A DNA stretch of 64,000 bases from Amaurobius ferox (GCA_951213105.1 OX578133.1:142775351-142839350), one strand, 5' to 3'. Shown: positions 31,266 through 43,499, numbered from the stretch's first letter. Numbers and translations: made by a program. Notes: a model not told the origin generated them from the letters alone.

Positions 31266-31780
31266 TTGTAGAATATCATTAACAATCTGAAACAAAAAAC
31301 TAAACATGCTGAAATGTATTGATTAAATACTTGTTCCATGCGTAATTTTTGACGATATAAAGAATAAGATCAATACCAGTTCTTTAGAATAAACCGTTTT
31401 AGGAATATTTAATTTTGTTTTGTAGTATTTTCGGGCTAGCAACATTTCATAATGAGATAAGTCTCCAGATGAATAAAACTGTTTTAAAAATGTAAATTGA
31501 ATATCATTTCAAATAAATATCCTTTCATTTTGTGCAATTCAACTCAATTTAATGGATTAAGAAAGATGAGAAGAAAATCGAATTTGAGTTAGTAGGAAAA
31601 AACATGTACTGTCCACATCATATTTTAGCCATTTCCACCCGCTTTTCGTGCGTTCGAAATGGCTAGTAGTCATTAAATATAATACTAACACAGTCAATTT
31701 AAGTTGTTGATAACTTTTTCGAATATCAAATACAATTTCAGATTTAAACATAAAAATGGCTCACATTTTATAATTTTTGT

Positions 31781-31990
31781 TTACAGGTTAAATAAGAAAC
31801 TATATTTATTATAATTCTGATTATAGATTAAATAAGAAACTATATTTTTTATAATTCTATTTACAGGTTAAATAAAAAAATAATTCTGTTTACAGGTTAA
31901 ATAAGAAACTGTATTTATTACAATTCTGTTTACAGGTAAAGGAAGAAAATATATTTATTAGAATTCTGTTTACAGGTTAAATAAAAAATA
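31781..31990. repeat. ~43-bp minisatellite, about five units
   Basis: Units read TTTACAGGTTAAATAAGAAA CTATA.., with one shortened unit (about 31862-31895). No function evident. Confidence 0.85.
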
Positions 31991-32455
31991 TATTTTACTT
32001 CATTTCCGAGCGTGACTAAATGATTTAATTGTTTAATTTTTTGATTGGCAACGAAAGTATATAAAATTAGATTTTTATTACTTCTAGCTCGAGAATATCT
32101 TGTATCTTCATTTTCACGCGGCAATTGTGAAATAGATTTTAACAATTTGAAAAATTATATTGCGTTTCATTTAAAAAGTTATTACCTGTTTTCCAGTTTT
32201 AATTCTTGGCAATGAAACAATATCAAATTGCATTTTTATTTTTTCCCGAGAGTCAGTGTTTGGTGTGAGAGTGGTGTAAGTGTTTGTATCGTTGTGTATC
32301 GTTACCCCTAATTCGAATGCTTGAAATTTCCGTTTATGCAAAAGTTGAGACGGATGGAATGAAACCAAAATTAAAATTCTATCTAGTGTGGAAGTACTAA
32401 ATCATTTTGATATATTTTAAAAAATGTTTCGAATCGATTCCCTAATATTATTTTT

Positions 32456-33750
32456 AACACTTTACAACAAAGTTGAAAAGTGTTTATGACTTTGTTCATT
32501 CTGTCTGTCTGTCCGTTAGCACGATAACTGCCGTAAAAATGACTTAATCAAAATGAAATTTTAGTATGCTGTTCAGACGATCTGTAGGACCTATGGAAAT
32601 ATAAATGAATAATATCACCCAAATAGTTTTGGATTGAAAACGGGTTGAAGAAATGAAATACATTGAGCCTATGGGACCTAATTTTTCAAACATTTTTTAA
32701 GCGGATTTAAAATTCACAAATTGCTTCGAAAATTTTAGGTAATATTCAAATTGTTCCATAAAATATATAAAAAAAATTCCGCGAAATATATTTAGTAGTT
32801 TTTTAAATAAAAATTAAAATAATAATTATACCTCTTATATGAAACGATCGCGTGACCATGATATGAAAAGATCACATGACCCACTTCAAAATGATATATG
32901 GAATCTATCTTGATTCAAAATCGTGATTTTTAAAGTTCTTTTTAATTCATATTGAGTGTTGTATCCTTCCTAAAACTACTTTATTTTTGCTTACATTCTG
33001 TGCATCTATATACTGAAACAACGCAAATACAATATATTTGAGTTTAAATGATTATCCAAATTTGATTATTTCTACAACGAAGTCTATTTTTCACTTATGT
33101 AAAATGTAAACAGCAAAATATGTAGAATGAGTTGTATTAGAATTGCTGTATTTCTTTAACACAAAATAATTTAGCCCATGGAGTCTGCATGGCTGATATG
33201 AATGAAATATTAATTGATTTTTTAAAGAGAAGGACGATTTTTTTCGATGAAGTTTTAAGCATAGAGTTTAATTACTTGTAGCTCCATGGTCTTAATTTTT
33301 AAATAAAATAAATTATTATAGTATTGTGATGAATGAAATGAATGGGAGAAAGTTCTGAATGAAATGCTGTTTTTATAGAGAGATCCAGGCGTGTTATTTT
33401 TTCTATGACGTCATTTATATTAATTTCAGTTGTTTTCGATGACGTTTTCAAATATAATAAATTATCGTAGTATTATGATAATTTTAAAAATATTACTGTG
33501 GAATGTATCGCATTTTAGAGATATTTAAACCAGGCAATTTATATTTCAATGCCATCATTTGAATGAAGTTCATTTTTTTTTAATGAAGGTTTAAGTTTTC
33601 AAATATGATAAATTAATGTAATATTGTGATAAGTTTTAAAATATTACCGAGGAATGTATTGCATTTTAGACTTTTTTAAATAAAATTGCATTGAAGTTGG
33701 AAAGTGTTTCATAATCAATGCTTTAAGCATGATTGATCTTTCTTGTTTAA
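32456..33750 (-). mobile_element. Helentron-like family 2, near full-length
   Basis: The left end is the terminal hairpin AACACTTTACAACAAAGTTG AAAAGTGTT, followed by a short TCTG repeat (microsatellite position). The right end has the sub-terminal GTTGGAAAGTGTT and the palindrome around CATAATCAATGCTTTAAGCATGATT, then TCTTTCTTGTTTA. So AACACTTTNCAAC is present inverted at both ends. Colinear with 48222-49550 and 1-1248. Non-coding. Confidence 0.65.
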
Positions 33751-34129
33751 GTATTTGATTTCGGTCATCTAGAAGATAAGATAAAGATAAGATATCAAGC
33801 CTGAAATTCTGGCTCAACTGGAAGAGCTCTATATTTTGAAACGTGGTTTTGAGTGTTTTAATTAACTCTTCGCACCGTCACACAGTGGGTCAGATTCTAT
33901 TCAGAAATTCTATGAGTAAAAAATAAAAAAATAAATAAATAAACAAACAAAAAAATTGAGTATTGCTAAATCAAAAAATGTTGGTTCTCAGATAGTATCA
34001 CTTCATGGAAATCATTAAATAATGCATCAGTGGACGGGTTTTCCTGGAGAGCCATCACAAAATTAAATGAAGTTCAACAATCATTTATCTACCTGCTGCA
34101 GTATCTACATGCGCGCTCAACTTAGAGTA

Positions 34130-34310
34130 CTGCTGTGGACTTTATATGCTTGTATTGCGTATTATTGTAGTATTCTGCGTTATTGTAGTGCCTTATATGC
34201 TTGTGTTATGGAGTCATATACTTGTATTGTGTGTTATTGTAGTGCTTTATATGCTTGTGTTACGTATTTATATGCTTGTATTATGTATTATTTAGTAGCG
34301 ATATTTCGCA
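34130..34310. repeat. Imperfect tandem repeat (TATATGCTTGTRTT..)
   Basis: Units around TTATATGCTTGTATTGTGTATTATTGTAGT recur five or six times with indels. The 84-codon Cys/Tyr-rich ORF at 34067-34321 is a by-product of the repeat. Confidence 0.7.
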
Positions 34311-34835
34311 AAGGTAGGTAAACATTTTAATGCATTCTATTTTGAAATTATTTTCATACACTTTCTGTAACCACAACTTCATTTTTATCATATATATTGA
34401 GTCAATATTGCACTGTTTCAAATAATATTTTATAAACATAATGGGCACGCAATCCAGAGATTCACATCAATTTTTTTTCTTGTTCTTTACTTTGTCTTAG
34501 TTCATTTTTCAAAAATATTAACTGCAAGAATTTGCGAACAGTTAAAACTGCGACATATCGAAAAATGAATGGACACAACAGACTCATTTTTAAGCAAAGA
34601 AATATTTTGATTTTAGTCATGCAGATGATAGTCTGCTCATATACGATGTTATTTAAAGATGAAGTCTGTTGTAAAAACAAAGAATACAATATGTATAAAG
34701 ATATTTTTCAGTTTTGATAGTTCTATTATGAGGAATTTATCAAATTTCTTCTATATTTATAGTTCATTCCAGGTTTAGTTGTGTGCCTCGTCTTAAAATT
34801 GTGTGACTTCATTTGTTTGTTTCTGTTTTCTTAAG

Positions 34836-36238
34836 TCTATATAAATAAAATTGAAAGTCTCTCTGTTTGTCCCGTCATCACGGGAGAACGACTGAACCGA
34901 ATTTGATGAAATTTTGCCAGTAATCTGAAAATAGCCCCACTTACAATATAGTCCATGTTTGGAATTCCTACGATCAGTGGTTCTTGAGATATTAGTAAAA
35001 AACAAAATTTTCGTTTGTTTCATCATCACGGGAGAACGGCTGAACCGAATTTGATGAAATTTTGTAAATAGCCTTGAAATAGCTCCCCCCCCCATAAATT
35101 TAGTCCAAGTTTTGTGTATCTAAGACCAGGGGTTGTCGAGATATTAATGAAAAACGAACCTTTTTCCTAGGAGTTCCACTCTCTAACTCAGTGGTTTATC
35201 CAAACGAAAAGCTTGAAAATCGTTTGAAAGTGAATTAAAACTTTATCTCTGAGGTTGATGGAAAATTTTTTGCGATAATTGGTCACTTTCTAAAAACATG
35301 AATTGTTTTAAACATGATTTAAATGGGAAATCTATCTCCATGGTTTATTTTTCACAAGCTTTTACTGCACAATGGAAAGTATAAAGAAATCAAAATGATT
35401 ATTTAATTTCGCAGTTTATGAGGAAGATTCTATCTTATATCATGTTGCTCAGAAACGCAATTAAATTAAATCGGTCTGTTAATTTTAATTATTATTTTTT
35501 CAATTTGAATAATAAATAAATGGATATAAAAATATATTTTAGAAAAGAACGATTTGATTTTTCTTATAACATTTTTGACTGGATTATATCAATTACGGTC
35601 TTTAGGTTTAAACGTTATTATTATTGATATTTTCGGGAATTATTGATTCAGGGATTAATGATATTTTTAAGTTATTATGCAATTGTTTTATTATGACAAA
35701 AATTGTTTAAACTCATATATTGTACGTTGTACGAGTAATCTTCTACAAATACACTGGTATATCTTCTAATCTACGAGAATATAAGTAGTACAGGTATATT
35801 GGCATATGTTTTAATATATATTGGCATATATTGGAATCAATTACGACCTTCTGGTATAAAGAGTACGGGGATTATTGATATTTTCAATTTATTACGTCAT
35901 CTCTTTTATTTTGGCAAATATTTTTCAGACTCATATTGTAATACGGGTAATCTTCTACTAACACACTGGCATATTTTCTAATCTGCGACAATATAAGTAG
36001 TACGGGGTTGCATATATTGATTCAATTCCTTGTTTTTGCAAATTTGCTTACAAAAGGGGCCAGGATGTTTTATTCTTCAGATCTGTCCGTGAAGATAATT
36101 TTGCATAGTGAAAACAGATATTCTTAAACTTCTCTTTAGGAGCAATACATTTAATATTTTAACAGAATTTGCACATGATTGCGAATTATAAGTTTCTTTA
36201 TATTATATACTCCGTACGAAGAACGGGTATGCTGCTAG
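34836..36238 (+). mobile_element. Non-autonomous Helitron
   Basis: The 5' end TCTATATAAATAAAATTGAA followed by a CACGGGAGAACG block, and the 3' end CCGTACGAAGAACGGG (CCGT/ACGG hairpin) followed by TATGCTGCTAG|T, are classic Helitron termini. A ~150-bp 5' unit (ACGGGAGAACG..TTTGATGAAATTTTG) occurs twice (about 34870 and 35030). No Rep/helicase. The base before TC is G, not the expected A. The 3' part resembles 4297-4614. Confidence 0.75.
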
Positions 36239-36955
36239 TGTTTACTAAAATAGTCTGTTGAATGTACCCGGCAATACATTTTATTATTTCAGTTATCATG
36301 CTCATGTCAAGAAGGCAGTTCTTTGAGATATAACTTCAAAGAATTGACACACAAAACAACAACTCTGCAGTTTTGTTTGACATTTTATTTAAGGAAATTT
36401 CATTTAAGGACATTTCTTTTAAGGAAAATTAGGAGAGCACAAACTGTCAGAACGTGAAAAAAAGTGACAAACTTAAATAATAGATTTACTAATAGGAGGA
36501 AAAATGTAATCAATCATTATAGGTGTTTCTCGTGATACACCATGAATGGCTGGATAAAATAGCGGTTTGAATACCTGATGAAACACTAAGGGCTAAAGAA
36601 AAGGTACACTACCAAAAATGTTTCCTGAACTAAGTAGAAAGTCAAGAAACAGAAACTTTTATCTTCTCTCTAATCTGCAAAAAGAGTTGCTGCAAAAGAG
36701 TTGTCGCATACAGCTAGAATCAGTTTAAGAAAGCCTTCCAAAAGAGATGCTGCCCTAATTGTTAAATCTGTCACAGCAGAGTCTCTAACAGGGCGACTAG
36801 GAATAAAATGTTCTTAATTCGCCCAAGTCGCTTGCATCAAATATACCACATAAGAACCATATTAACTTAATCAAAAACAACATCAGCAACCTGAAATAAT
36901 GTGTACTAGATCAATATGTTAATTTACTAGCAGATACAGCGCTTTCATCGAAGTA
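36239..36955. other. No gene recognised
   Basis: AT-rich; small direct repeat AAGGAAATTTCATTTAAGGA near 36390-36420. No supported feature. Confidence 0.5.
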
Positions 36956-37117
36956 AGGTATTCGAGTTCTAAGAAATGTCAAAGTGAAGATTCAAGATTA
37001 GAATAAAGATTAGAGTTGTAATGAAATTCATGATCAAGATCATGAATTTGATTACAACTCTAATCTTGATTCTAATCTTGAATCTTCAGTCTGACATTTC
37101 TCAGAACTCGAATACCT
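36956..37117. repeat. Near-perfect palindrome, ~80-bp arms, 2-bp centre
   Basis: The left arm begins AGGTATTCGAGTTCTAAG and the right arm ends CTCAGAACTCGAATACCT; the centre is TTCATGATC-AA-GATCATGAA (37027-37046). Only a few mismatches over 80 positions. It would fold as a cruciform in DNA or as a long hairpin if transcribed. No TSD, TIR signature or coding. Confidence 0.95.
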
Positions 37118-38433
37118 GTCAGGATTGAAAAAAGTTTTCAAAAGTATGTGTTTTAATATAATATACCATACCAAACAGATACCGAACCTTTTTGCGTTTT
37201 TTCATTAATAGAAAAAATAATTTACTCCGGGTTTTCCGGAAGTCATAGGTGAATCAAATATTAGCTAAATAATGACAAATGGCATGTTAATTATGCGCTG
37301 AAATTTTCAAATCGATATCATAAAGCCCATAAAATATGATTTTCCAGCTAGACTTGCCATTTGGCCCATTGTGCATCAAACCTAATTCGAATTTACAAAA
37401 GTTTAGATTTTTCTCTTGATCTTGAAGCTAAGATGTATCGAATGATACTAAATTCAAGATTCTGGATATAGTGGAAGTGCTCGATAATTTTAATACATCA
37501 TCACCACCCACTGACTCAGTCAGTTCAGTGCATATTACATATATATAGTGGACGTGCTCAATAATTTTGATATATCTTCTCACTCAGTCAGCTAGTTCAG
37601 TGCATATTATATAGATATTCAGAAAATGGTTAATTATTTTACCCTGGAGAAGACAAGATTGTTATAAGCAATAAAATTAATTTCATCTCGATGTTTATAT
37701 GAAACAGAAAAATGTTATTTGTCAAGATAGCATAATATAATAGGATATATATCTTAAGAACAGACCTGTTGCAGTATTTAAACGACAAACGTAATCCTTT
37801 ATTGACAGGTATACGTTGTAATAATCCTAGCATCAGACCTATAATAATCAAAAGTCACTTTTCAGAATGCGATAAAAATTTGAAGTAGAAGGCATAATTG
37901 TATATGTCCTACCTTTCTTTCAATTAGCCATCAGAAATTGTGTAATATAACAAAACGATAAACTTACTTTGTACTGGTATTTGGTGAATAGTTAGATGGA
38001 GGCAACTTACTGAATTTAGATAAACTCAGTATTTAGGGCTCACACAGAAGAGTTATCTTATGTTGTTATTAAAATTCTGTTAAATACATTTTTATTTCAT
38101 ACTGCATACACGAACCGTTATACGATGGTATTTTTAAAAGTATCTTTTGAAAGTGTGATAAAATGAAATTACGGAAAACTAGGGTGGAATGAGTTACCTA
38201 AGTAGAATGTGGTAGAGGGTTTATTTCCTACAGGGGGCGCTGGAGTCGACTGGAACTCTATGAAATTCTTCATTTGCATACTGTGCGTTCATTAAGAACA
38301 TGACGATTACCGATCATCGTTGATATACATTTTCGAAAAACGTAGCCCTATCGTGAATGTTATTGTCATAATATGCAATTTTTGAACCAAGGCAAGTCAT
38401 ATTTTATATTTTTTCTCAGTTAACGTATAACCC
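37118..38433. other. No gene; weak duplication
   Basis: Near 37490-37610 a ~75-bp unit (GTGCTCGATAATTTTAATAC / GTGCTCAATAATTTTGATAT, then GTTCAGTGCATATTA) is present twice. The rest is AT-rich without supported genes. Confidence 0.5.
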
Positions 38434-38449
38434 ACTGAATACAGAATGT

Positions 38450-38700
38450 TGTTGTTGCTGAGACCCAGACCGTCCGACCTACCAGAAAGGTAAGGTAACT
38501 GTTTGGACGGCCGAGAAGTGCCACCCAATTTAGACTGGAACCCAGTGGGGGAGGCATCCATAGGGACCGTACCCTTCTTCCCCAACCACCAACCTCTTGG
38601 AAGGACTTACGGACCCACATGTTTAACGTGATCGTACTCCGCAAGAACACGGCGGCAGTTGTGGCAGCGTGCAAATCCAGCGCGCAAACCACCGGGCTAC
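38450..38700 (-). mobile_element. SINE-A subfamily lacking the B box
   Basis: On the minus strand: GTAGCCCGGTGGTTTGCGCG, then TTTGCACGCTGCCACAACTG directly, missing ~32 nt that hold the B box in the 14769 copy. Body, 3' module and (CAA)n tail are normal. TSD ACTGAATACAGAATGT / ACTGGATACAGAATGT at 38434-38449 and 38701-38716. The same deletion is seen in the 5S-headed copy at 54999. Confidence 0.9.
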
Positions 38701-38716
38701 ACTGGATACAGAATGT

Positions 38717-40337
38717 GTCTAAGTATGTTTTGCCTGATGCAATCAAGACAAAATATTGACCCCGCTCCCCGTCTGTTGTTGTGTCACACTTTCTCAATCA
38801 GTGCGCCCATCTGATGCGGAATTGAGTGTACAAGGAGAAAGAGCAAGGATAGGCTCTTGGATAAAAAAGGGAAGAAAACGGCTGGAAAATAACTTAATTA
38901 AAAAAAAAACAGTAGAAAAAAAGGAGAGAAAGCGAATGAAATCAACAAAATGAACACCCAGCATGCTTTTATTATAATGAACTGTATGATTTTTCTGATT
39001 TTTTTTCTTCTCATTTACACTTTTAAAATTTACTTCAGATATTACGTACCTCATTTCGCGCGGTCTTCCCTACATCAAATAATTGCATATGTCCTACCTC
39101 TTTTCAACTAGCCATCGGAAAATGTATAATAAAACATCGCAGAGTAATAAACTTACTTTGTAGTGGTAATTTGGTTAACAGTTAGCTGCCAGAAACTTAC
39201 TGTATAGGGCTGTATACTGTAACGATACTCACTGTATACTGTACCGGATATACTCAGTATTTAGTGCTCACAGGAGTTATTTTATCTTGTTAAAATTCTG
39301 CTAAATTCATTTTTTCTTAATACTGAATACATGAAACTTTCTAAGATGGCATTTTTAAAATTTCTTTTTAAATATACAATATTTCATATTAATTTTCTTT
39401 AAAGTATAGAATATTTATCTTGATATAAAGAGTAAAGTACAATAAATGTTAATAATAAAGTACAATAAATGTTATTAATGTTACAATAAATGATTCATTT
39501 TGACGCTAAATTATATTGGATTGGAATGGATTCCGAAATCACATGGCTTGTTTGACATTGTTTAGCACTCAATTACTTGCCGGATCACTGCATGCCAATG
39601 TACATGTCATTCATTTGCATGGTGCTCGCTCACCGCCTCTGGTAACAGCACTTGCGGTCCTCATTCTGTTAAAAGGGTAGAGTTATGCAGAGTTATACAT
39701 CAAATCATGGAAGATTCTTGTTTTTGCTTCGTTGCAGAGAGTCCTAGTTCCTTTTCCTTGTTAGCATTAATTAAGTCAATTTTGCTGGCTCCATATCTCT
39801 GTCTCTTTTTGCCTGAAGACTATGGACACCCTTCCGCCAACTTCTGGCTAGGCGATCGTTTAGTAACGTAGTGTATCATGTATGATAGTAACTTATGCTA
39901 TACTGTCCAAGAAAGAAATGCAGATATCTTTTGTGATTTTCGTTAACAGCTGCACAACCATAAATATTGCGATAAACAAGTTTTCTCCTTGATGCCAGAC
40001 TGGCGGTACTATTGTTTTTCTTCTATGTTTTATTAGTTTTGTCACACAATGCTATCTTTGACACAATCCAGTTTATTGTACCCAATTTATAATTATAACA
40101 TTGTAAGATATGAACTCACATTATGTTTTCCCACTAAAACGAAAAATATTCCATTGCAGACAGTTTGCGTTCTGTTTCGTCGTCAGTGGCATTAACATAA
40201 CTTTTTATCAGCTCTACAGCTCCGTCTACTTTTGCTTGAGTACTATGGGCACCCGGTCTGTAACTTCTTATCAAATTAACTATTGAGTAGCAACTGTTGA
40301 GTTTTTGAAATAAAGAATCTCAAGGAGGAAGGTCGTA
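38717..40337. other. No gene recognised
   Basis: AT-rich. Short duplicated AATAAAGTACAATAAATGTTA near 39430-39475. Oppositely oriented ORFs at 38756-39054 are Lys- or Phe-rich low-complexity artefacts. Confidence 0.5.
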
Positions 40338-40601
40338 TTAGGTGCCCTCATCATAATAGGGAAAATATACTTCTCCATCATATTCCAACCCGTACAACAC
40401 TATACTACTGTACGGGCATACTACTGTAAAAGCACCTGTTAACCTGTTAGAAGAATAATCATATTTAGAATTAATCAGAGTTGACCTGACTAATTCTATA
40501 TTATCTTGCAAAGGTAAGTAGTTTCTTAATGAAGTAAAATTGGAGGGTTTTGCGGTTTTCCCCGACAAAATGTACAATATTCCACTATACGCCAATTTCA
40601 T
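40338..40601 (-). CDS. Unrecognised 87-codon ORF
   Basis: ATG at 40601, MKLAYSGILYILSGKTAKPS.., ending LYGLEYDGEVYFPYYDEGT. Its composition is balanced, unlike the AT-driven ORFs around it, and it has no tandem repeat or TE match that I recognise. No clear signal peptide or cysteine framework. It could be one exon, a fragment of a decayed element gene, or chance. No neighbour helps: SINE-A starts 33 bp upstream of its ATG. Confidence 0.25.
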   Translation of the reverse strand: MKLAYSGILYILSGKTAKPSNFTSLRNYLPLQDNIELVRSTLINSKYDYSSNRLTGAFTVVCPYSSIVLYGLEYDGEVYFPYYDEGT

Positions 40602-40633
40602 AAATTATCATTACAGTTAAAAGCTTTCTTTCT

Positions 40634-40905
40634 TTTGACTCAGATCGTCCGACCTGCACAAAGATGCTTGGACGGCCGGGTCAGTGCCACCCAATTTAGA
40701 CTGGAACACAGTGGGGGCGACATTCACGGAGACCGTACCCTCTTTGCTCTGCTACCAACGTCTCAGAAGGACTTTCAGGTCCACAGATTCAACGTGCTCG
40801 TACTCCATGTGAACACAGGAATAGTTTGTTGGTTAGAGGTAAGAACCGAACTCGGGTCCTCCGAGTGCAATCTCCGTGCATTAACCTCTGAACTATTCCG
40901 ATCAA
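40634..40905 (-). mobile_element. SINE-A, diverged copy
   Basis: Body CCACCCAATTTAGACTGGAA and a head with a degraded B box (AACTCGGGTCC region) on the minus strand. Flanks AGTTAAAAGCTTTCTTTCT and AGTTATAAGCTTTATTTCT form an aged ~19-bp TSD. The 92-codon plus-strand ORF across it is spurious. Confidence 0.8.
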
Positions 40906-40923
40906 AGTTATAAGCTTTATTTC

Positions 40924-40976
40924 TCAGGCCACCCAGCTCACCTAAAACGTGTTGAGCAGTTACAAGGGAAGATCGG
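40924..40976 (-). mobile_element. Mini-retroposon, diverged copy, sharing a target with SINE-A
   Basis: Sequence CAGGCCACCCAGCTCACC..GAGCAGTTAC..GATCGG fits the ~58-bp family. The left flank is the SINE's right TSD, and the right flank TACAGTTAAAAGCT (40977-40990) repeats it again, giving TSD-SINE-TSD-mini-TSD. Confidence 0.55.
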
Positions 40977-41048
40977 TACAGTTAAAAGCTGTATATACAG
41001 TTTTTACTTTACATTTTGATTCATCGAATTTATTTTAAATCTGTCGTA

Positions 41049-41240
41049 CAGGGCCGCCCATACAAATTGTGGATCTCCCTGCAAGCTCGGGTCCCCTCCA
41101 TATTTGATTTTCCGACTCCTTGTGAATATTTTATATTTTCCCCTTCCTCAAAAAGTAAATATTGGAGGGTCGCTCCCTCTTGTGCCTTGATCCCCCCACC
41201 CATTCGAGAGGTATTCATTTCCCCTGTAGACTTCTTCTTG
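41049..41240 (+). mobile_element. Putative hAT-like terminal fragment, family D
   Basis: Starts CAGGGCCGCCCATACAAATT (a hAT-style CAGGG end). Resembles 52762-52960 over about 190 bp (ATACAAATTGNGG..CTCC, CCATATTTGATTTT, ACTCGAGAGGTATT versus ATTCGAGAGGTATT). No matching second end found at either locus. Confidence 0.45.
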
Positions 41241-41249
41241 TCGTGTTTA

Positions 41250-42838
41250 GAAGTGAGTTTATTTACACTTACATGTAGAATATGTTTCATATGGAAATGG
41301 AACTTTATCTATAGCAAGCTTTCTCTATTTTGATAGGAATCCAATAATCCTTAGCATTTAATCTCGCAAATCAGGGTCGGATCATAAATTTTGATCGGCA
41401 TTAAATACACATGCAATGCTTCAATGTGACGGCATAGTTGGAAATGCCACTGGATTTCAACGCTTTAGTACATTTAAAAGCATTATTTTGAGATGCTGCA
41501 GGGAGGAGGAAGTGACGAATTCTAGTTAGGACTAGTTAGGAGGGAGAGAATTTATTGGCATTGTATGTAACTAGTCATTTGATAGAAATTATGTACTAAT
41601 AATCTGACAACGTACTTTAAATGAAAGGTATTGCATTACTTGTAATAGTAGTTTCCTTTCATGATTTTGATAATCATATAGTTAAATATAGTTTGTGTAA
41701 AGATGGGATAAAATCCTATTCCTTATATGAAGAGCAATAGCGTTTGTTTTTCTAGATATGAAAGGAGAAAATAAATTGTTTGAATAAGGATAAGGATGAT
41801 ATTAACAAATTATTCCATATTGGTAGTAAGATTTCAGTTTGTAGCATTTGTAGCTACATTTTCAAATCTCCATACAATGCTTCAAGAAATGTTATTAGAC
41901 ATTTGTAAATGTCGCTTTATTATAGTTATAAGCATTTAATGTGTGCTCCCTGCAAGCCACAAGCCTGCAATTGTTGTATGTGTTATAGATAGTGCACGAC
42001 CAGTATTTGCAAAATAAAATCAATTGTTATATAATAGCTAAAAGTTAAATAATCTTTTAAAAACAGTCTAAAACAAATTAATTGTATGAGCTGGTTGGGG
42101 AGAAAAAAACGGTATATTTATTTAGGATTCAAAGACAGACAAACCGTGCAAACAAGTTATCAATAAGTGGTTGTATCACATGACTCAGGAGAAAAATCGT
42201 TGTCAAACGAAAATACGTAGGACAAAGGGAAAAGAACAACATAATGATTCAAAACACTCTCCTAGTGAATACGAAAACAAACTGAAGTTCTTTGATAAAA
42301 TAAATATAACTAGTAAATTTATCAGTTTCTGACACTACATGAGCATCATCATCTACTAATTTTAAACATGTTAATTATTGTAAAAATAGTTTTGAAATAA
42401 AAGTCTACAGAATTATGTAGTATGTAAGAAAAATGAAGGATACAAGTTGTTTGAGAAAACAAATGAGCTATCTTCACCAATCACATTCGTTCAAATTAGT
42501 ACTAAAATCACCACGAAAATTAAGATAAATGAAAGACCACGAAAAGTAAGAAAATAAAAAAATTAAAGGAACCTATGTAAGTCTTATAAGGTTTTTTTTT
42601 AAGAGAGACAGATCCAGGAAGTTAAGAAATTTTTATAGACTACATCTACAATATGTCTAATTTGCCATTGTGTAGAGTTTACCCTTGGTTATTTGTCTCG
42701 TTAATATTTTCAGAGTTTTACACATGCCTTCTTGTTTTAATTTATATAGTGTCATGAATATTTTTTTATGGCATTGAAAGCTTTTATTTCGCTATATAAA
42801 AATATATATATATATTTTTTCCAAATGGCCTGGCACTT
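41250..42838. other. No gene recognised
   Basis: AT-rich; short ORFs only. A (TA)n/T run lies near 42800-42822. Confidence 0.5.
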
Positions 42839-42839
42839 T

Positions 42840-43035
42840 TGACCTTCGTCATTCGCCTTTATTACAGCGGCCAGAGTGTCAACCATTTAGCCTTCCATTG
42901 ACGTTGCCCCAGGCGCACCAGAGGGGGGCGGATCACAATGCGCCCACAACACAAACATCCATGCCTTACGTGGGGCTCGAACCCACAACGTGGCGGTCGA
43001 GCGATTGCTACGGAAACGCTTGCCTTGACCACTCG
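42840..43035 (-). mobile_element. SINE-B, tRNA-derived, with B box
   Basis: On the minus strand: head GACGTGGTTGTCGAGTGGTC (tRNA-Leu/Ser-like A-box region), then GTGGGTTCGAGCCCCAC, a perfect B box within a paired arm, then a body with GTGCGCCTGGGGCAACGTC. It differs from SINE-A in every segment. The short plus-strand ORF at 42898-43113 is a shadow. TSD not certain. Confidence 0.75.
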
Positions 43036-43039
43036 ACAA

Positions 43040-43499
43040 CCACGTCGGCATATATGAAAATATTAACTACTTTGCACACCTTAAGTTTTTTCTATGAAAT
43101 TAATATTGTTTAGATATACATAGACAGCACATTTCTATACTTATAATGAAGGTCTACTATTTTCCTGCATTTTGTTGTATAAGCCATATAATCATATTTT
43201 GTCTTTTTATATTGAATCTAAAATTACTTAAAAAGTTGTAAGCCTAAGGTTAAAAGTATTGTATTGAAAATATAGTGGTTAATGTCAAATGTCTTGAAGA
43301 CCTACAAAAGAGTAGTTCTGTCTCCGCCAGGAATATTGTTATGGTGCGTAATGATACAGAATGATGTGCAGTAAACGCTATATTTCGTTGAATTGTGGAT
43401 AAAGAAGCTTTAAATACCCTTCATAGATAGTGGTCATTTCATTTTAGACAACATTTTGAAGCATTTTTATGCACTTTTCCATATTCCTTTCGTAAAGTC
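43040..43499. other. No gene recognised
   Basis: AT-rich, no supported feature. Confidence 0.5.

Larger units (their letters stand above)
30691..32455. other. No gene; contains repeats listed separately
   Basis: Apart from the Helentron-like fragment at 31015-31265 and the minisatellite at 31781-31990, AT-rich sequence with no supported feature. Confidence 0.5.

Noticed and set aside
34067..34321. Cys-rich secreted peptide (toxin-like) ORF
   Set aside because: The cysteines come from an imperfect TATATGCTTGT tandem repeat; no signal peptide or ordered Cys framework.
38756..39054. Overlapping ORFs on opposite strands
   Set aside because: Lys/Glu-rich on one strand and Phe/Leu-rich on the other, a typical AT/A-run artefact.
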